Assembly (NCBI GenBank): GCA_030141605.1
Contig: JAQGDQ010000024.1
Coordinates: forward strand, 327,501 to 391,500
Length of the DNA: 64,000 nucleotides
Source of the DNA: Tubiluchus corallicola
Taxonomy: Eukaryota > Priapulida > Priapulimorpha > Priapulimorphida > Tubiluchidae
Direction of reading: 5' to 3'
Shown: positions 22,601 through 35,605 of the stretch, piece after piece
Layout of the letters: the number at the start of each line of letters is the position of its first letter
How positions within the stretch are numbered: position 1 is the first letter of the stretch
Program-made: the position numbers and the translations under genes
Notes under the pieces: model-generated
What the model was told of the DNA's origin: nothing
Databases searched by the model: none
What the model saw: only the letters and a program-made list of their open reading frames with translations

Positions 22601-25600
22601 CATGTAAATCTTAATGCGCATATGTAATCCAAATGCTGTCCACGAAAAACCGAAGTAAAGATTCGCAAAGTAGTTGAATTACTGCCGCGAGAACCATTGA
22701 TCTTTTTTCTAAACAATCCTGGACTATTCTTCCAACGTCTCAGTAAATTTATGCGACAAAACGTAAAAGATCTAGAAAAGCTGTGGCGTTGTGAAATGAC
22801 GAAATCTGATTCGGTTAAGTAGCAGTTGAGCAGCACATTTATTGATTAAAATAAACACTAATCAGCAAAAACGTGAATGGTGACTTCTTCAATATTTGCT
22901 GAAGTAGCTGACCGCGAGGTAAAACATGCTTCCTGCAGAGTGGTCAGGCGTGTGTACCGAAAGGAAGCGTTGCCGAGGCTGGTCAGTGAATGGATGAATC
23001 ATTCACTGATTTTCAATACTCACAACGGACGGCTTCATTCGCCATACTGATTCTGGTTGTTCACCTCTCTGAGGAATGATACACATCCGAACATGGCTAA
23101 GATGCACCTGGCAGTTCAGTGGCTCATCTTAGAGGCATAGTTTTAATAGTGAGGCAGGCATCAGTTTTGGTACAAATGCTAACACTGAGAAAGCCCGCCA
23201 CTGAATGTTGCATGAGCTGAACTGAACAATAACAAGAAGAGACGATCAATAAATTGTTTGTCATTTTTTACAACGATTAAGGCTGATTGAGGGCATCCTA
23301 ATCTGTGCAATCAACTTCAGGTCAGACAGTTTAAAAGTTTGCGTAAGATGAATTACTAATAAAACGCTTTTATCTTAAAACACTGTGTAACTTGCTTTAT
23401 TCGATTGAAGTTCGAAGAAATGATAAGAGATCGGACTGAAAAACGCGTGACCCAACAAACCAAAGAGAAACAAGTATCTTATTCCCTGTTTAGAAAATCT
23501 TGTAATTTGGGCACGGAATTTCCCAGTTATTCGATGCTCTTATTTACACGCTAATGACATACAAGAGCATTGATTACAACCGCTATTACGACCCCTCTCA
23601 TTATTCCACAACGAGATTTTCTGGATGACAAACTGGGAGAGAAGACGCACGCTAGAAAAGGACTTTGTACGAGCTTTAGGCAAGCTCGCCAGCATCAGGA
23701 ATCGGGAAACGAGAAGCGAAAACCTCCTAATGTCGGATTAAACGACAGTTTCGTTTGAAAAGCTTGCGTTTAGAAAACAATCACTATACATAATACCCAT
23801 TGGTCGATGGATTTGTGTATAAAATATATATGCAAGTTGAAATACATTGAAAAGTAAAGACACGATGAGCTCAAGATCGAATTTGTTACGGTACTAATAG
23901 CAAAGTCAGTATTAAAATAGCACTTTATCATATTTGCTTTTCCGCGAATTCTTCATGAACTGCGCTATTACCGATATTGTAGTGAACATGAACAACACGC
24001 GAATAATGTTACCTAATTATAGTTAACGCTACATGTTGCCTTTTGTGTAATGAGCTTCTATAATAGCACCTAGGCTAGCACGGATAATTTTTATGTTTTC
24101 CGCTGCACGGAATCGGAATAGGGAGTCAAGTGGAAAGTAGGAGATTCTGTGTTATTCCATATAATTACAGCAACTAGAGTATATGATCAATTAGTCCCAA
24201 GAAAAATGAAACCAATTACCCAGAGCAAAAACGATTACCGGCCTACAGAAAAGCCAGCAGCCACGAGATCATTTTTGCAGTAATTAGTTAATGCTGCAAT
24301 ATGATGCCAACGCGTACAACTATGTAGAAATGCGCTGAGTTTTCACTAAACCTTGCAACACGAGTGATGGCCAAATAGAACTAATGCTATACTTCTGTTC
24401 AGCCTCAAACTCTTAAAAAACATACCCATTCGTGGCGAATTTTAATTTCAACCCTTTAAAATCGTAAACATTCCATACGAGTTGTTAGCAGCTTCTATAC
24501 AATTGTTCGCAGCGCAGAACTAGTTTTAAAGTTAAAGGAAATGCCAAGCCTTTTGGGAAGTAAGGGTTATTTCAATATTTGCGAGAATGTCAGAAGAATT
24601 TAGTCTTAAAAGTGTGATAAGCGCTGCCATTTTGAGTGCCCATTGTTTCATCAATGACGACGTTCATCGGGTGCAAAAAGTAACGCACTGTCAATTTCCG
24701 TCAAAAGTGTGATAAGTTTTTACACAAAAATCATATAGCTAATTTTACGATATTTATGCATGAACATTAGGTAAGCTACAGAAGATTGAATTAGTTTAAG
24801 CTTCGCGCACTTACAAAAAGTAACGATGGCCACTACCATTACGCTTGAAAATTTCCATACAGCGGTAGTAAAAATTAACTATGCGTTATGCTTCATACAC
24901 AATTTTTTGCGAATCTGTTTGTTACATTTTTCTAAATTTAGGTGACAGCACTAAAATAAACCCAAGATAACACAAAACTGATAACCAAATTTGAATTATC
25001 AAGTGTATGTACACCCGAAACTTGTTAACTAAATGAGAGATTTTTAACTTTCCTTGAGCTCAGTAAACTGCATGAGGGTATTGTAGTGGGACGAGCAACA
25101 CAACTGGAACAAGATTAGGTCTAGGACCTTCCTCTTCAAAATACAATAAAATTATTGCCTTACCAAAACAGCAAAATCAGAACACCGATATATCAAAATC
25201 AACAAGTTTCTTAGAAATTGAACGTCTATAGAATTCATTTAGAAGTCATAGAAGTAATTCAGAATTTAACCAGATTTCAAAGTTTGCAAAACGCTCTAAT
25301 GTGCAACACAATTCTGTTGTACTTAGAAGGATAGCACAGTTACACGGCTAATTACTCCAACAGGCATCAACTTATGAAAACGAACAAAATGTATAAATCT
25401 TAATGTACATAATGACTGAACGTGAGAAGACAATGTACAATATTCTGGGAACGAAAAATTTCACAAGGTCACTCTAGCACACTGGTTTTACGCAAACTTG
25501 AAGGAAAATATTTGATAAACTTCCTTTGTATAAACAAATGAAGCCCGATTCTGTAAATTGATGTTGACATAATCCAGGAATCAGTTTGACTAATGACGAT

Positions 25601-26020
25601 ATGTCAACTTCTTTAACCAATTATAGTAATATGGGGGGGGGGATGTACAACAGATGGTTGGGTTGTAGTGAGATAACGAGTGGCGTGACTTGGAACAATT
25701 CTTTTTGCAATTATGCTTTGGTTTGCTGCTAAAGAAAAGTCAAACAATGAGACTAAACAAACTTCAACATTATTTCATTTTCTTGGCAAACCTTTACTTC
25801 TTTGATCTTAAGGGTCTAAACAGCTGAATAGCCAGTTAGTTACGCGACCCCAAATTACTCTGTTAATTAAAAACTGTGTATGCACAAGCAACGATGTGAT
25901 ATTACGGAAAGATTTATTAATCACTTAATTACAGCTACATTTGTTATTACGACACATGTTGGATGAAAGTGGCAACTATTAATTAAAAAACCACAAGCCT
26001 CTATACCCCTATAACCCAAT
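19614..26020. other. Intergenic, low-complexity patches only
   Basis: The stretch holds a short (ATTTAG)n run at 22561-22586 and a G10 run near 25632. Two small patches of raised GC have open minus-strand frames (see findings, 22240-22400). No recognised gene was found. Confidence 0.45.
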
Positions 26021-26352
26021 TTTATTGCTTGGTATTATGTAGTTTGAGCAATTTAAAAAAAGTGTTCATATGTTTCAAGAAAGGCACTACAAGAACAGTA
26101 AGGTGATACTAGAGAACCATCATTATTTTTACAATTTTTAAGTGACAGGTCATAATTTAGCTGACTAAATCCTAACCCCCCCCCCCGCTCACATGCGCAT
26201 AGGATTTAGTCAACTAAATTATGACCTGTCACTTAAAAATTGTAAAAATAATGATAGTTCTCTAGTATCACCTCACTGTTCTTGCAGTGCCTCTCTTGAA
26301 ACATATGGACACTTTTTTAAATTGCTCAAACTACATAATACCAAGTAATAAA
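26021..26352. repeat. Long inverted repeat (153-bp arms, 27-bp loop)
   Basis: Arms 26021-26173 and 26201-26352 are reverse complements, differing by my alignment at seven single bases, all transitions, plus one length change in an A run. The 27-base spacer begins with AA and eleven Cs and ends ATGCGCAT. Neither arm encodes a recognisable protein. It could be a fold-back MITE or a source of hairpin RNA. I saw no clear target-site duplication. Confidence 0.95.
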
Positions 26353-27187
26353 GTGTTTAACAACCTTAATGCTTTATATGACAACAATGACATTAGAAAT
26401 TTGCTAGTTAGAAATATTTTAAATTTGTTACTACGCCGAGATGAAAATTTAAGTTAGGTAGGTAATTGTAAAATATTTGATTGTGTACAGTTGTTTATTA
26501 CCGAATCGAGACGTTTTAAATGATGATTACTGGAATTGATTAATTTATTTGTACTTTATCCTATATAGCAAAGATGCATGTTTACTGTTTACTGATAAAC
26601 CAGTTTAGTGCGCAGGCTAAATATTTAACTATTTATCATTTGTTTTTTGTATTTACCCACACCAAGTAACTATAATAACTTTGTAAATACTTTTATATCG
26701 ATTTATGTATTACCACTAACAGTTGTAAAAATTACTACGCGGGGAGTGCCTGCGCATAAGTTGTAAAAACTTAATGGTACAAACCGCGTAATAAAATTAT
26801 GTTTAAATTAATTAAATTAACCAATGGACGTTAAAAAATGAATCCTAATAATGAATCTTCAAAGAAGACAGGATGATTTTTCATATATTACTTCATTTTC
26901 AAGTCCAATAAAAAGTATACATTTTAACACAATTAATACTGCAAAATCGTTTCTGATAATTAAATAATGGATTAAAATCTTAATTAACGGCGGGCGAACC
27001 CAAATATTGATGACATCACAAACTTACGTAATTTCCAACGGCAAAAATATTCCATTAGCGTTGTCAAATATGCATAATAAAGTGTTTATTACCATAATTA
27101 TCCACAATTAATATAGGTAACCTTTTAGTACAAGATTCTATATCTATGACTATATGTTACAAGCGTGTTGCACGTGTTTGTGAAAGT
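26353..27187. other. Intergenic, nothing recognised
   Basis: AT-rich DNA with short frames only. No feature could be supported. Confidence 0.4.
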
Positions 27188-27590
27188 GAAAATTGAAGTA
27201 CAATGCTACTGTAAGATATTCAGTGTCTTGTACTAAAGTTAGGCAAGCTTTAAGACAAAAATTCAAATTTCAAATTTATCGCGGTACCCCACGCAGGAGT
27301 TGATGAATGTATGTAGTTTGTCGGAAACTAATACACCTGAAATGAAAGGTACAGCATCTGTTTTTTTGTGCAAAGCGTTTCCGCAATGCAGGTGCTAGTG
27401 CCCGTCTAACTAGAGAATGGCGAAATGCATGTGACAACGAAGAACTAGTGGCGCGAACGCAAAATTGTGTTTATGTGGTGATAATTCTTTCACGTAAGTT
27501 ATTTTTGAAAAAATGGTATGTTTCCTTTCAATGTTTTAAATAGTAGATTGTTTTGACCTACAGTTTAAGATTGAGTCCGGCTTTGCTTTA
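27188..27590 (+). repeat. Dispersed repeat, copy 1 of about 400 bp
   Basis: Matches 28955-29344 in the same orientation from GAAAATTGAAGTACA to the final TTTGCTTTA. Best-conserved blocks are CTGAAATGAAAGGTACAGCA, GTGCAAAGCGTTTCCG, GCTAGTGCCCGTCTAACTAG and GAATGGCGAAATGCATGT. The copy ends one block with CTTTCACGTAAGTTAT, which would be a good splice donor; copy 2 has lost it. Strand given is arbitrary. Confidence 0.85.
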
Positions 27591-28954
27591 AAGATGCCAA
27601 GAGCTTAAGCCAGGGTTCTATGGAGGTGTTTACCTTCGACTCTCATTTCGTAATCACTTTAGTTAATTTTTTTAATAGCGATTATCCAATTTTTAAGCGC
27701 GAAAAGTAGTCAAGGCACATGCGAATGCGGATTTTAACGTTAAGTTAAAATTTAATAATGTACGATTATGTGGTATTGATTGTAACGTATTGGGTAATGC
27801 CATTTTGGAAATGGGAAATGCTATCGTATCTTTGACAATTGTTTGTGTGGCTAAAAAGCGCCAGTACAAACTTCATCTACAGTATATTTTCATGTATCGG
27901 ATAAAACAGTTTACTAAAAGGGGTCATTCATATGCTGCAACTATTGTATACTATACAGGATTTCTACTCTGAAAATAGCCAAATTAGGCAACGAATGAAG
28001 CTCACACAGAGCAATTATTTCACACAAAGGAAACCATTCTTTCCGACCAACCGATTCTCTCTCTATTATAGCTAAATTTCGTATTATTTCCCCCGGATCG
28101 AATTCGCGCGATAAAGGCTACAAATAACTATAACTACGATTACATGGGATTTGTGCGGTAGATAGAAATACCAACAGCTCTGTCATTAAGCTACAATCAT
28201 TTCCGTCTCTTCGGGGGCACAGATCTATACACTGATCCGGACGTAAAGCGACAGGATACAAAAACGAATGAACACCGCATTAACGTCTTCACAGGCTGCA
28301 CCATTCAGTATTCTAGAATCAGGAAATTAGTACGCACCCTTCCCGCATGGAAGCGCCCCAGTCGATCGTAACGACCGCTTTTCCGTTAGCGTTTGACGGA
28401 GACACTGCTAATGACTCGAGCTTCCCCTTCGTCTGTGAGGCTTCACTTGTGCTCATGCTGCTTAGATCTTTATAGGCTGCTCTTTCAAAGTTTCCAGAAT
28501 ACAGTTTTGCACGGTTCTGGACAGAATTTTGCAAAAAACAGCCAGAGTAATTTGCATATTGGTATTTTTATTATTGGCTTCTAGGATAATCATTATTTTG
28601 TACCAATCATTTCGTAAGATAGATTCATTATAAAGTATAAACGTACATGTTTTGGACCTATCACAGAGTATACTTAGTTTAGTTGTATACTTAGTATTCA
28701 CAGTTTAGTTTAATTTGTAACAAAATAAAAAATACACAATAAACATTAACATACATTAAAAACACAACACATATTAAAATATGTACACGCGTAAATGTAT
28801 AATACAACTGAGGGGTGGTTTGAGAGAGACACAAAGAGCACGCGCTTCTTACATGTGCCTGTTAAATACTAAGCGGGTAATTTAATCGTCGTTTAAAAAG
28901 GTTTACATTTTGAGCTTTTACCAATGATGGTAAAACTTTTACCAGAGCGAAAAC
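27591..28954. other. Spacer between the two repeat copies
   Basis: No gene recognised. A short patch at about 28320-28470 is richer in GC than its surroundings and open on the minus strand (see findings). Confidence 0.4.
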
Positions 28955-29344
28955 GAAAACTGAAGTACAGTGCTACTGTAAGATATTCGGTGTTTTCTAC
29001 TAAAATTAGGCAAGTAATAATACAAATTTCAAATTTACCGCTGTGCTCACGCATGAGCTGTCATATGTGTGTAGTTTGTCAGAAACTAATAAACCTGAAA
29101 TGAAAGGTACAGCACCTATTTTGTGTGCAAAGCGTTTCCGAATTGCAGGCGCTAGTGCCCGTCTAACTAGGGAATGGCGAAATGCATGTAACAGCAAAGA
29201 CCTGGTGGCGCGAACGTGAAATTGCTTTGTGTGGTAATAATTCTTTCAAGCAAGTCGTTTTTGAGAAAATAGTATGTTTCCTTTTAATATTTTAAAGAGT
29301 AGATTGTTATGACATGCAGTTTAAGATTGAGTCGGTTTCGCTTT
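28955..29344 (+). repeat. Dispersed repeat, copy 2 of about 390 bp
   Basis: Second copy of the 27188-27590 repeat, about 1.77 kb further on in direct orientation. The copies differ by scattered substitutions and small indels. On the minus strand both copies are open through a segment reading HAFRHSLVRRALAPA then RKRFA, the longest shared frame. I do not recognise that peptide. Confidence 0.85.
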
Positions 29345-32300
29345 ATCAATTTCTGATAACAACTACAAGGCTCTGCAAACTTTTGGGACACACTGTGTTT
29401 ACGCTAACAAAGTAGTAACTTACGTTAAAACAAAGTAGTGATTGAGAGCTTCTTTTCTCCGAAGCTATTCATTTAACCATCCCAATTTCTTCGAAGCGCA
29501 AACAAGTAAGTCAAAATTATAGCCTATTCGGCAAATTGGGGAAACCTTTCATTTGTAACACAGCGTGTAAAATGTTCAGGTAGTGCAAACAGTGAAATTC
29601 AATCGAGGATTATCCATTATTCAACGGCAAAAATTCAGTCAACAGCTACAGTTGCCGATTATTCAATTCATAAGAGCTGTATCTTTTATTGCTCGAGACA
29701 AACCATCTAGCATTATCTGTAAAACCAAGCCACTCTCTAAAATCAGGCTGGAGAGCACCATAACAGATCAGCTTTAGTCTTGTTTTCCTTCACAGTTCCT
29801 TCACAGACTTTTCCGGAAAACCAAACTTTCATGTATACGCTATGAAAGGTCTTAACCTGCATGCATAACTGCACAGGCCTACATATTATATGATGTAGGT
29901 TTACTGTTAAATGTATTCTATAGGCACCATAACTACTGTTATCTACCTCTAAGTCTAAACAACGTTGAAAAGGGATAAAAAGACGAAAGCGGCAGAAAAA
30001 GAATCGTGATACCACGATTTTTGTGTTTCTAGTGTGTTATTAATAGTATTTTTCAAAAGAAAACAATACTTATATGGCCACAGAACCGAATAAATGGGAA
30101 ACAGATGAAACACAGCAAGATAAAAGGGCCTAGATGGCACTGGTCTACAACTAAGGTGAAAAAAGTATTTGATTTACCAAATGTTTGTGATACAGACAGA
30201 CAGACTACACAGAAACTCTGTGAATTCAGACACATATACTTTAAATAACGCATAAAGCATTCCATTAATAGAAATTTGATAAATGAAGGCACCGCATAAT
30301 GCATTGCATTGCATGCTTCCCCATAATATAGGCGCGGCACGCAAGCCACAATGCGAAGCCAAATATTTACCCAAATGTTGCAAACATGCGGTAAAAACAG
30401 TAGCGTGGTCACTGTCAGTAAAGTTTGTAAATGCAGTCAACTTCCACCAAGGCTTCACCATTAGTGTGGATAATCCTGGTGCTACAGACTAACAGAGGCA
30501 CACAACGCACACACTAAGGAATGTTTACAACATGACTTACATGAAACCAGTGTAAAACATATTTACAAGTCCAGGGTTAGTGAAATTAAACAAATACGTA
30601 TGTTATTAATGATATGCTGGTCAATATAAACACTTTTTGGATTATATTAGACTAATCTATTTATTTATATTTTTTGTTACACAATGCAGTTGATTACAAA
30701 ACCAATAGTAAATGAGTACAAAATTTAATACAATTTTATATCAAAAAACAATGGTATGGCAACTAATAGCAGAAAAAATATGATACCGCTGCTAATGATA
30801 AGAGAAAGGGGTAATAATTATTAAGAGAAACATAATATAACCGACGAGCAACAGTGATGGAAATGATTCACCTTTGCATGACTCGATGATCCGGTTTCCA
30901 ACACACAATCGTTTATGCTTTATCACGCAACACAATGTTATAAATATGCAATAGAGTTATCGTTAGCAAATCTTGTATCATATAAAAAGTGTTTTCCTGG
31001 TACAGACGTATTTATTGTTTATCCAACAGTCGGGCATAAACGCTGGTTTTAGATAATCTTACAAAAAAACCCACTCACTTATACGTTTGCAAATTTATAC
31101 ACGTCATTCCACACGACTAGTGAAAATCTTGCGAAACTTTACATGATTACTCAGAAATGTGACAATAAAATGATTCTCATTTTAATCTTAGTGTAAAATT
31201 TACCAGACGAAAAACAAACAATTTTTTACATTTAATATTTATCTGTTTATTCTTAGTTTGTGTATATTGTTCTATTGTTTGTATACCTTTTACTAGTGTT
31301 TATATAACTAGGTCTCCCACTGTTTTCTATGCGAAATACGAACAAGAAAGCAAAAAAATTAAAATCTGACGGCAGAAACTGAAATCAGCAAAACCAGACA
31401 TGCCATTTTGTCTACTTTATTCGTTTGACGCAGTGGGTAAATACTTCTATTGTATCTGCAGGAGTAAATTCTCAGTTTACAAAGTGACGATTAGGATGAA
31501 CGTAGCGATTTCTTGTTCTTTCAAATGAATTGAGGAATGTGGCTTCCAGTGAAGAAACCTCAGTAGGAGCAGCTGCTTGTAGCTAGCTGGTCACTAGGAA
31601 TGTCATGTGAGATTGCTCTTGGTAATTGCTTGAAAGCACATTGGTGAAAATTACAGCCGTTCTCATTCAATTAACTTTCTGTGATCCCAGTGGTGAACTT
31701 CACTTGCGCTTTCTGAAATTTCTACAGAAACACTGTAGAAACAATTTCTACTGTTTGTAGAACAATAATGCAATTCTCAAATTTTATGATTTTACAAGAT
31801 TTAGGATTAAAAATTTATGAAGGAATCTTAACACTGCGTGAGGTAACATTGTGCTGTAAAGTTACAGCTGCAATGACTATAATTTGTTATACAATTCAAA
31901 CTAGTACGCACATGGACGATGTTCATTCTAATTTATATTGAAGGAATAAGATAACTTAAGTTGAAATTGTCTAATTTTCAAAAATGTGTATTTATTTTCT
32001 GATTTCATGTTTGGAGTACAGTAGTTTACAAGATCAATGGTACCAAAACCAGATGACAATTATATTGGTTAGCAGTGTTTAAAGACTATACAATGGCCCT
32101 TGTTTGAAGTATTTCACCCCTACTTTGAATTCGTCTACGAAAGTAATTTTTGTTAAAAATCCAGCTTGAAACACAGAACGTACTGATACTTACATTTTCA
32201 CTATATGCGATTCACATAATCAGTACTTTTAAAAATGAGACAAATAAGAAATCGTTCCATCAATCACTAATCAAAGCATAAAGGAAGGCTTTCTTGACAA

Positions 32301-33057
32301 GAATAACCAGACCGACTGTTGTTGTACGATTATGGTAATGCACTAGGTGAAACAGCTCCATTAATTTTATATGTGTCAATAGTAGACGAGGCACATGGGA
32401 ATAGGTAAAGTGACGTTCCCTGTATTCCTCAATTGCATTAAGCCTCACTGTGGTAACTGCATTTATCAGAGAATTACTGCATTAAATCTTACAGACTTGC
32501 TGTGGCTCAGCAGAGAGGAAGTGAAATACGCTTCATTTGTGTAACGGATAAATGGAGACTAGAAACTATAATTACGTCGCAAATCAAATGCAACGCTGTG
32601 TTAAAAGTGAATAACACTAGAACAGTGTATTTCACGAATTTCATTCTATACTGCTATCATTCACTCAGTGTTAGTTAGTGTTTTGCCTTTGCTGAAAATC
32701 TGTATACTATAAAGTTTTTACTGTCCAATAACAACAAATTTCAAAGTACTCAATTTTAATATTTTGTACTTTTATCAATAAAAAGTATCTGCATCTGTGT
32801 CTGTATATGTATCAGTATCTGCAATAGATTAAGCAAACAGAATATTAATGCTATTGCTGTTTATGAATTAACTACTAAAAAATATACTTGATTATTTATA
32901 TTTGCAAAAGGTATAGTATGTTTCACACTTATATGAGTAAACATGTATATAATGTGTATTTGTTTTACCACCGAGACATAAAGTTTCCCTTTGTGATCTA
33001 CGTGTCCAAATACTTGTATAGACCTTTCTCCAGTTTTGTTTTATGGTTGCTGTAACT
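29345..33057. other. Intergenic, nothing recognised
   Basis: AT-rich. The overlapping short frames at 29743-30492 are on both strands and show no domain. No RNA gene seen. Confidence 0.4.
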
Positions 33058-33766
33058 AGGGATGTCGATGATAACGATACGTATCGATAATTATCGGTTA
33101 TCATATCGATACGAAAAATTTGTTTTTATCGTTATTGTGTCGATATTACTCCAGGAATATTGTTATCATATCGAATTTGTTACGCATCGTTTCTTATTGT
33201 TTAGCTTTATAATCGCTTCACTTTTCTTTTCTATTTATTTACAGTAATTATGCAAATAAGTGTAATTACGCATATTAAATAAAATGAATTATTTAAAAAT
33301 TATAAGCTTGTCAGACCCTGAATCATTTTCTTGTATTTTCGTTTGGCAAAAACAGTTCGTCTGGTATCATACAGACAAAGTGTAGGCACCCCTTTATACA
33401 CTTTGAGACTGACGTACGGTTGTGTACCATATTTTTAGTGTCATTTTCCCGATCATGTGCAGCTCGCATAGATAAATACTTTTATTGCAGCGATATGCTT
33501 ATCTAACGCAGCTTACTCATTTATTAAACATTATGACAGACAAGCTTCTGTTTCGCAACTAGCAACCATTTAAGTATACAGCGCTCAAAACACTGAAGCA
33601 CTTGACAGTTTTATTATTAAGGATACTTTTTCTGTTGCATAAATTGTCTAACTTCAGTACAGTTTTTATCGCTTCGAAATACTTTACTGTATAATATCGC
33701 ATCATATCGTCTAAAAATAGTTTATAGTTATCGTATCTTTGGAAAAAAGTATTGTAACATCTCGCC
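33058..33766. mobile_element. hAT-like non-autonomous remnant
   Basis: The left end TAGGGATGTCGATGATAACG, followed by alternating TATCGATA and ATCGTTAT motifs, is typical of hAT terminal sequences. The right end (TTATCGTATC ... GTATTGTAACATCTCGCCA) is a weak inverted match. No 8-bp target duplication and no transposase are visible, so the boundaries are approximate. Confidence 0.35.
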
Positions 33767-34085
33767 AAATTTGTATTGTTTAACATCAGTAGTTGTTACC
33801 ATGCTAGTTAGTAGATGCTGTTGTATTCTTGAGACGCACATTGTTTTGTTAGAAATAAAATATATACAATCAGAACTCAACAACAATTTTAACAAAAAGA
33901 CTTAGTATTGTCTCAATTGCTTTATTTACGCATTTCATTTTTTAGTCATTTAACTTGACTTCTAAATCAAAACAGCTGCTCACAAGGGAAAGAAACAGCA
34001 AATAACCCATTCAAACTTGACACTACTCTATACTGTTTTACAATACTTTACAGTCTTAAAATTCAAGTATTTTCTTTGTTACAGA

Positions 34086-34160
34086 TGCTGTTAAAAACAG
34101 AATGTTCCACTTCAAGTAAAATAATTTCGAGATAAAACTTATGTTAAGAAACTGAATAAC
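34086..34160 (+). other. Probable 5' UTR exon start of the small membrane-protein gene
   Basis: A strong acceptor (TTTTCTTTGTTACAG, ending 34085) lies 75 bases before the start codon, so the message probably has an upstream noncoding exon. That exon was not located with confidence. Confidence 0.4.
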
Positions 34161-35605
34161 ATGTGTGACGAACAAACAAGTGGAGTTGGAGGGAACTGCA
34201 CTGAAACAGGCGCTCCAACGATATTGACTGCCGTCTCTCCTCCTCCATCAGTAGGCGGTGAGGAAAAAGAAGAGGAAAAAGAGTCTCATCTTATGGAAAC
34301 GTTGGTTATTGTCGTGCCTATAGTATTTGTGCTTTCACTGTACCTAATTGGACTGATTTTGCTCAAGCATCGACGGTGGCGCCGCCGTCAGAGGAGGGCA
34401 GCTATGGGAGACACAACAAGGAATGAAATAAGCCGTAAATGAGCTTTATGATATTTTTGCATGACTGAAATACATTTTTGTGTTCAATAATGTTTTGATC
34501 AACTAAGAGTTTTGCTGCCTGAATGTAGGAGTCCAACATACGGGCTTAATAATCTTATAGTAAAAATATCAATTTTTTAATTCAATGGTCCCTTGCTGGT
34601 CCAAAAGAAATTATTATTATTACACATATTTAAGAGGTAATAAAGGTTAGTGTTCAAGTTAGGGTACGTTAATAAATTTAAAGGATTAATGGGGCTAAAA
34701 TAGCAATAGGAAGAGAAAGTAAAAATAGTAGCAAACAAAAAATATTTGTTATAATATATAGTTTTTTTTATGAGTGAGCAGTGTGGGGGACCACTGGGAT
34801 AAGAGAATGTCAAGTTTGCAAAACAAAAAATGTCTGTTGAGGTAACGAGAGTTAAACGAATCCAGAAAACTTAAGCATATACAAATTAAAAAAAGTGAAC
34901 ACACAATAAGCTATACTATTTACTCAGAAGTACTGTAAGTTTAACAACTGGTTGATATTCACGATGCCTGTAAACAGTTCTGTTGCCAAAGCCGATTTCC
35001 GACATTCACAGACTTTTCTTCCCAGGACGATCATGCATTGGAAAGGACTGTCATTACAAACTATCAACTCCTCTTCACTTAACACTTTCCACAGACCTCT
35101 GATGTCTATTAACCTTAAGGCGTTAATACCTCTATCCTGCTCATGACAGTTAACACTTTCCGCATACGTCTGATGTCTTTTAACCTTAAGATGTTTTATA
35201 CTTTTATCCCGCTCACGACATTACAGGGTACTAATGATCACATCATGACAGTACATGATATTATAAACTTATTCTCCTTGTTACCTTACCTTGAGTAGTA
35301 CCTCAAGTAAAGTAAACTGAATATTCTGAGGTTTTGAATAACTGGTTAAAGTATATTCAAAATGCATATTTGAAATGTGCTAAACAAAAGCCAGTGTTCA
35401 TTGTTAAACCGAATTTCTGCTGGTTTCAGTATTCTCCCGGGAAGCAGAAGTGACTGTCGAAGGTACAGAAGCACAACTCAAACAACAACTCCAAGATGAA
35501 GCATTGCTGCGAAAGAACAGCACAAACCATGTTAAAACAGAAGATGACCCAAACAGTATTACTGAAACTTATGAGCAACGACTAGAGGAGGTTGCACTGT
35601 CCTAG
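34161..35605 (+). CDS. Small single-pass membrane protein, two coding exons, family not recognised
   Basis: Exons 34161-34434 and 35430-35605 join in phase (AGC C|gtaaat ... tttcag|TA TTC) to give 149 residues. If the donor is ignored the first frame stops a few codons later, at 34442. Residues 1-45 are acidic and proline-containing with no signal peptide. About 46-70 is one hydrophobic helix (LVIVVPIVFVLSLYLIGLIL). It is followed directly by a strongly basic stretch (KHRRWRRRQRR), so the C-terminus should face the cytosol by the positive-inside rule. The exon-2 tail of 57 residues is hydrophilic and glutamate/glutamine-rich, possibly helical (EAQLKQQLQDEALL). I do not recognise the family and assign no function. 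The intron contains a 71-bp tandem duplication. Confidence 0.7.
35079..35221. repeat. Two tandem copies of a 71-bp unit
   Basis: Copies start at 35079 and 35150 with TTAACACTTTCC. They share TCTGATGTCT, TTAACCTTAAG and the CTGCTCATGACA / CCGCTCACGACA ends. They lie in the intron of the small membrane-protein gene. Confidence 0.85.

Noticed and set aside
26021-26352. CRISPR array or microRNA precursor
   Set aside because: There are only two inverted arms with no spacers, and the arms are far longer than a microRNA hairpin.
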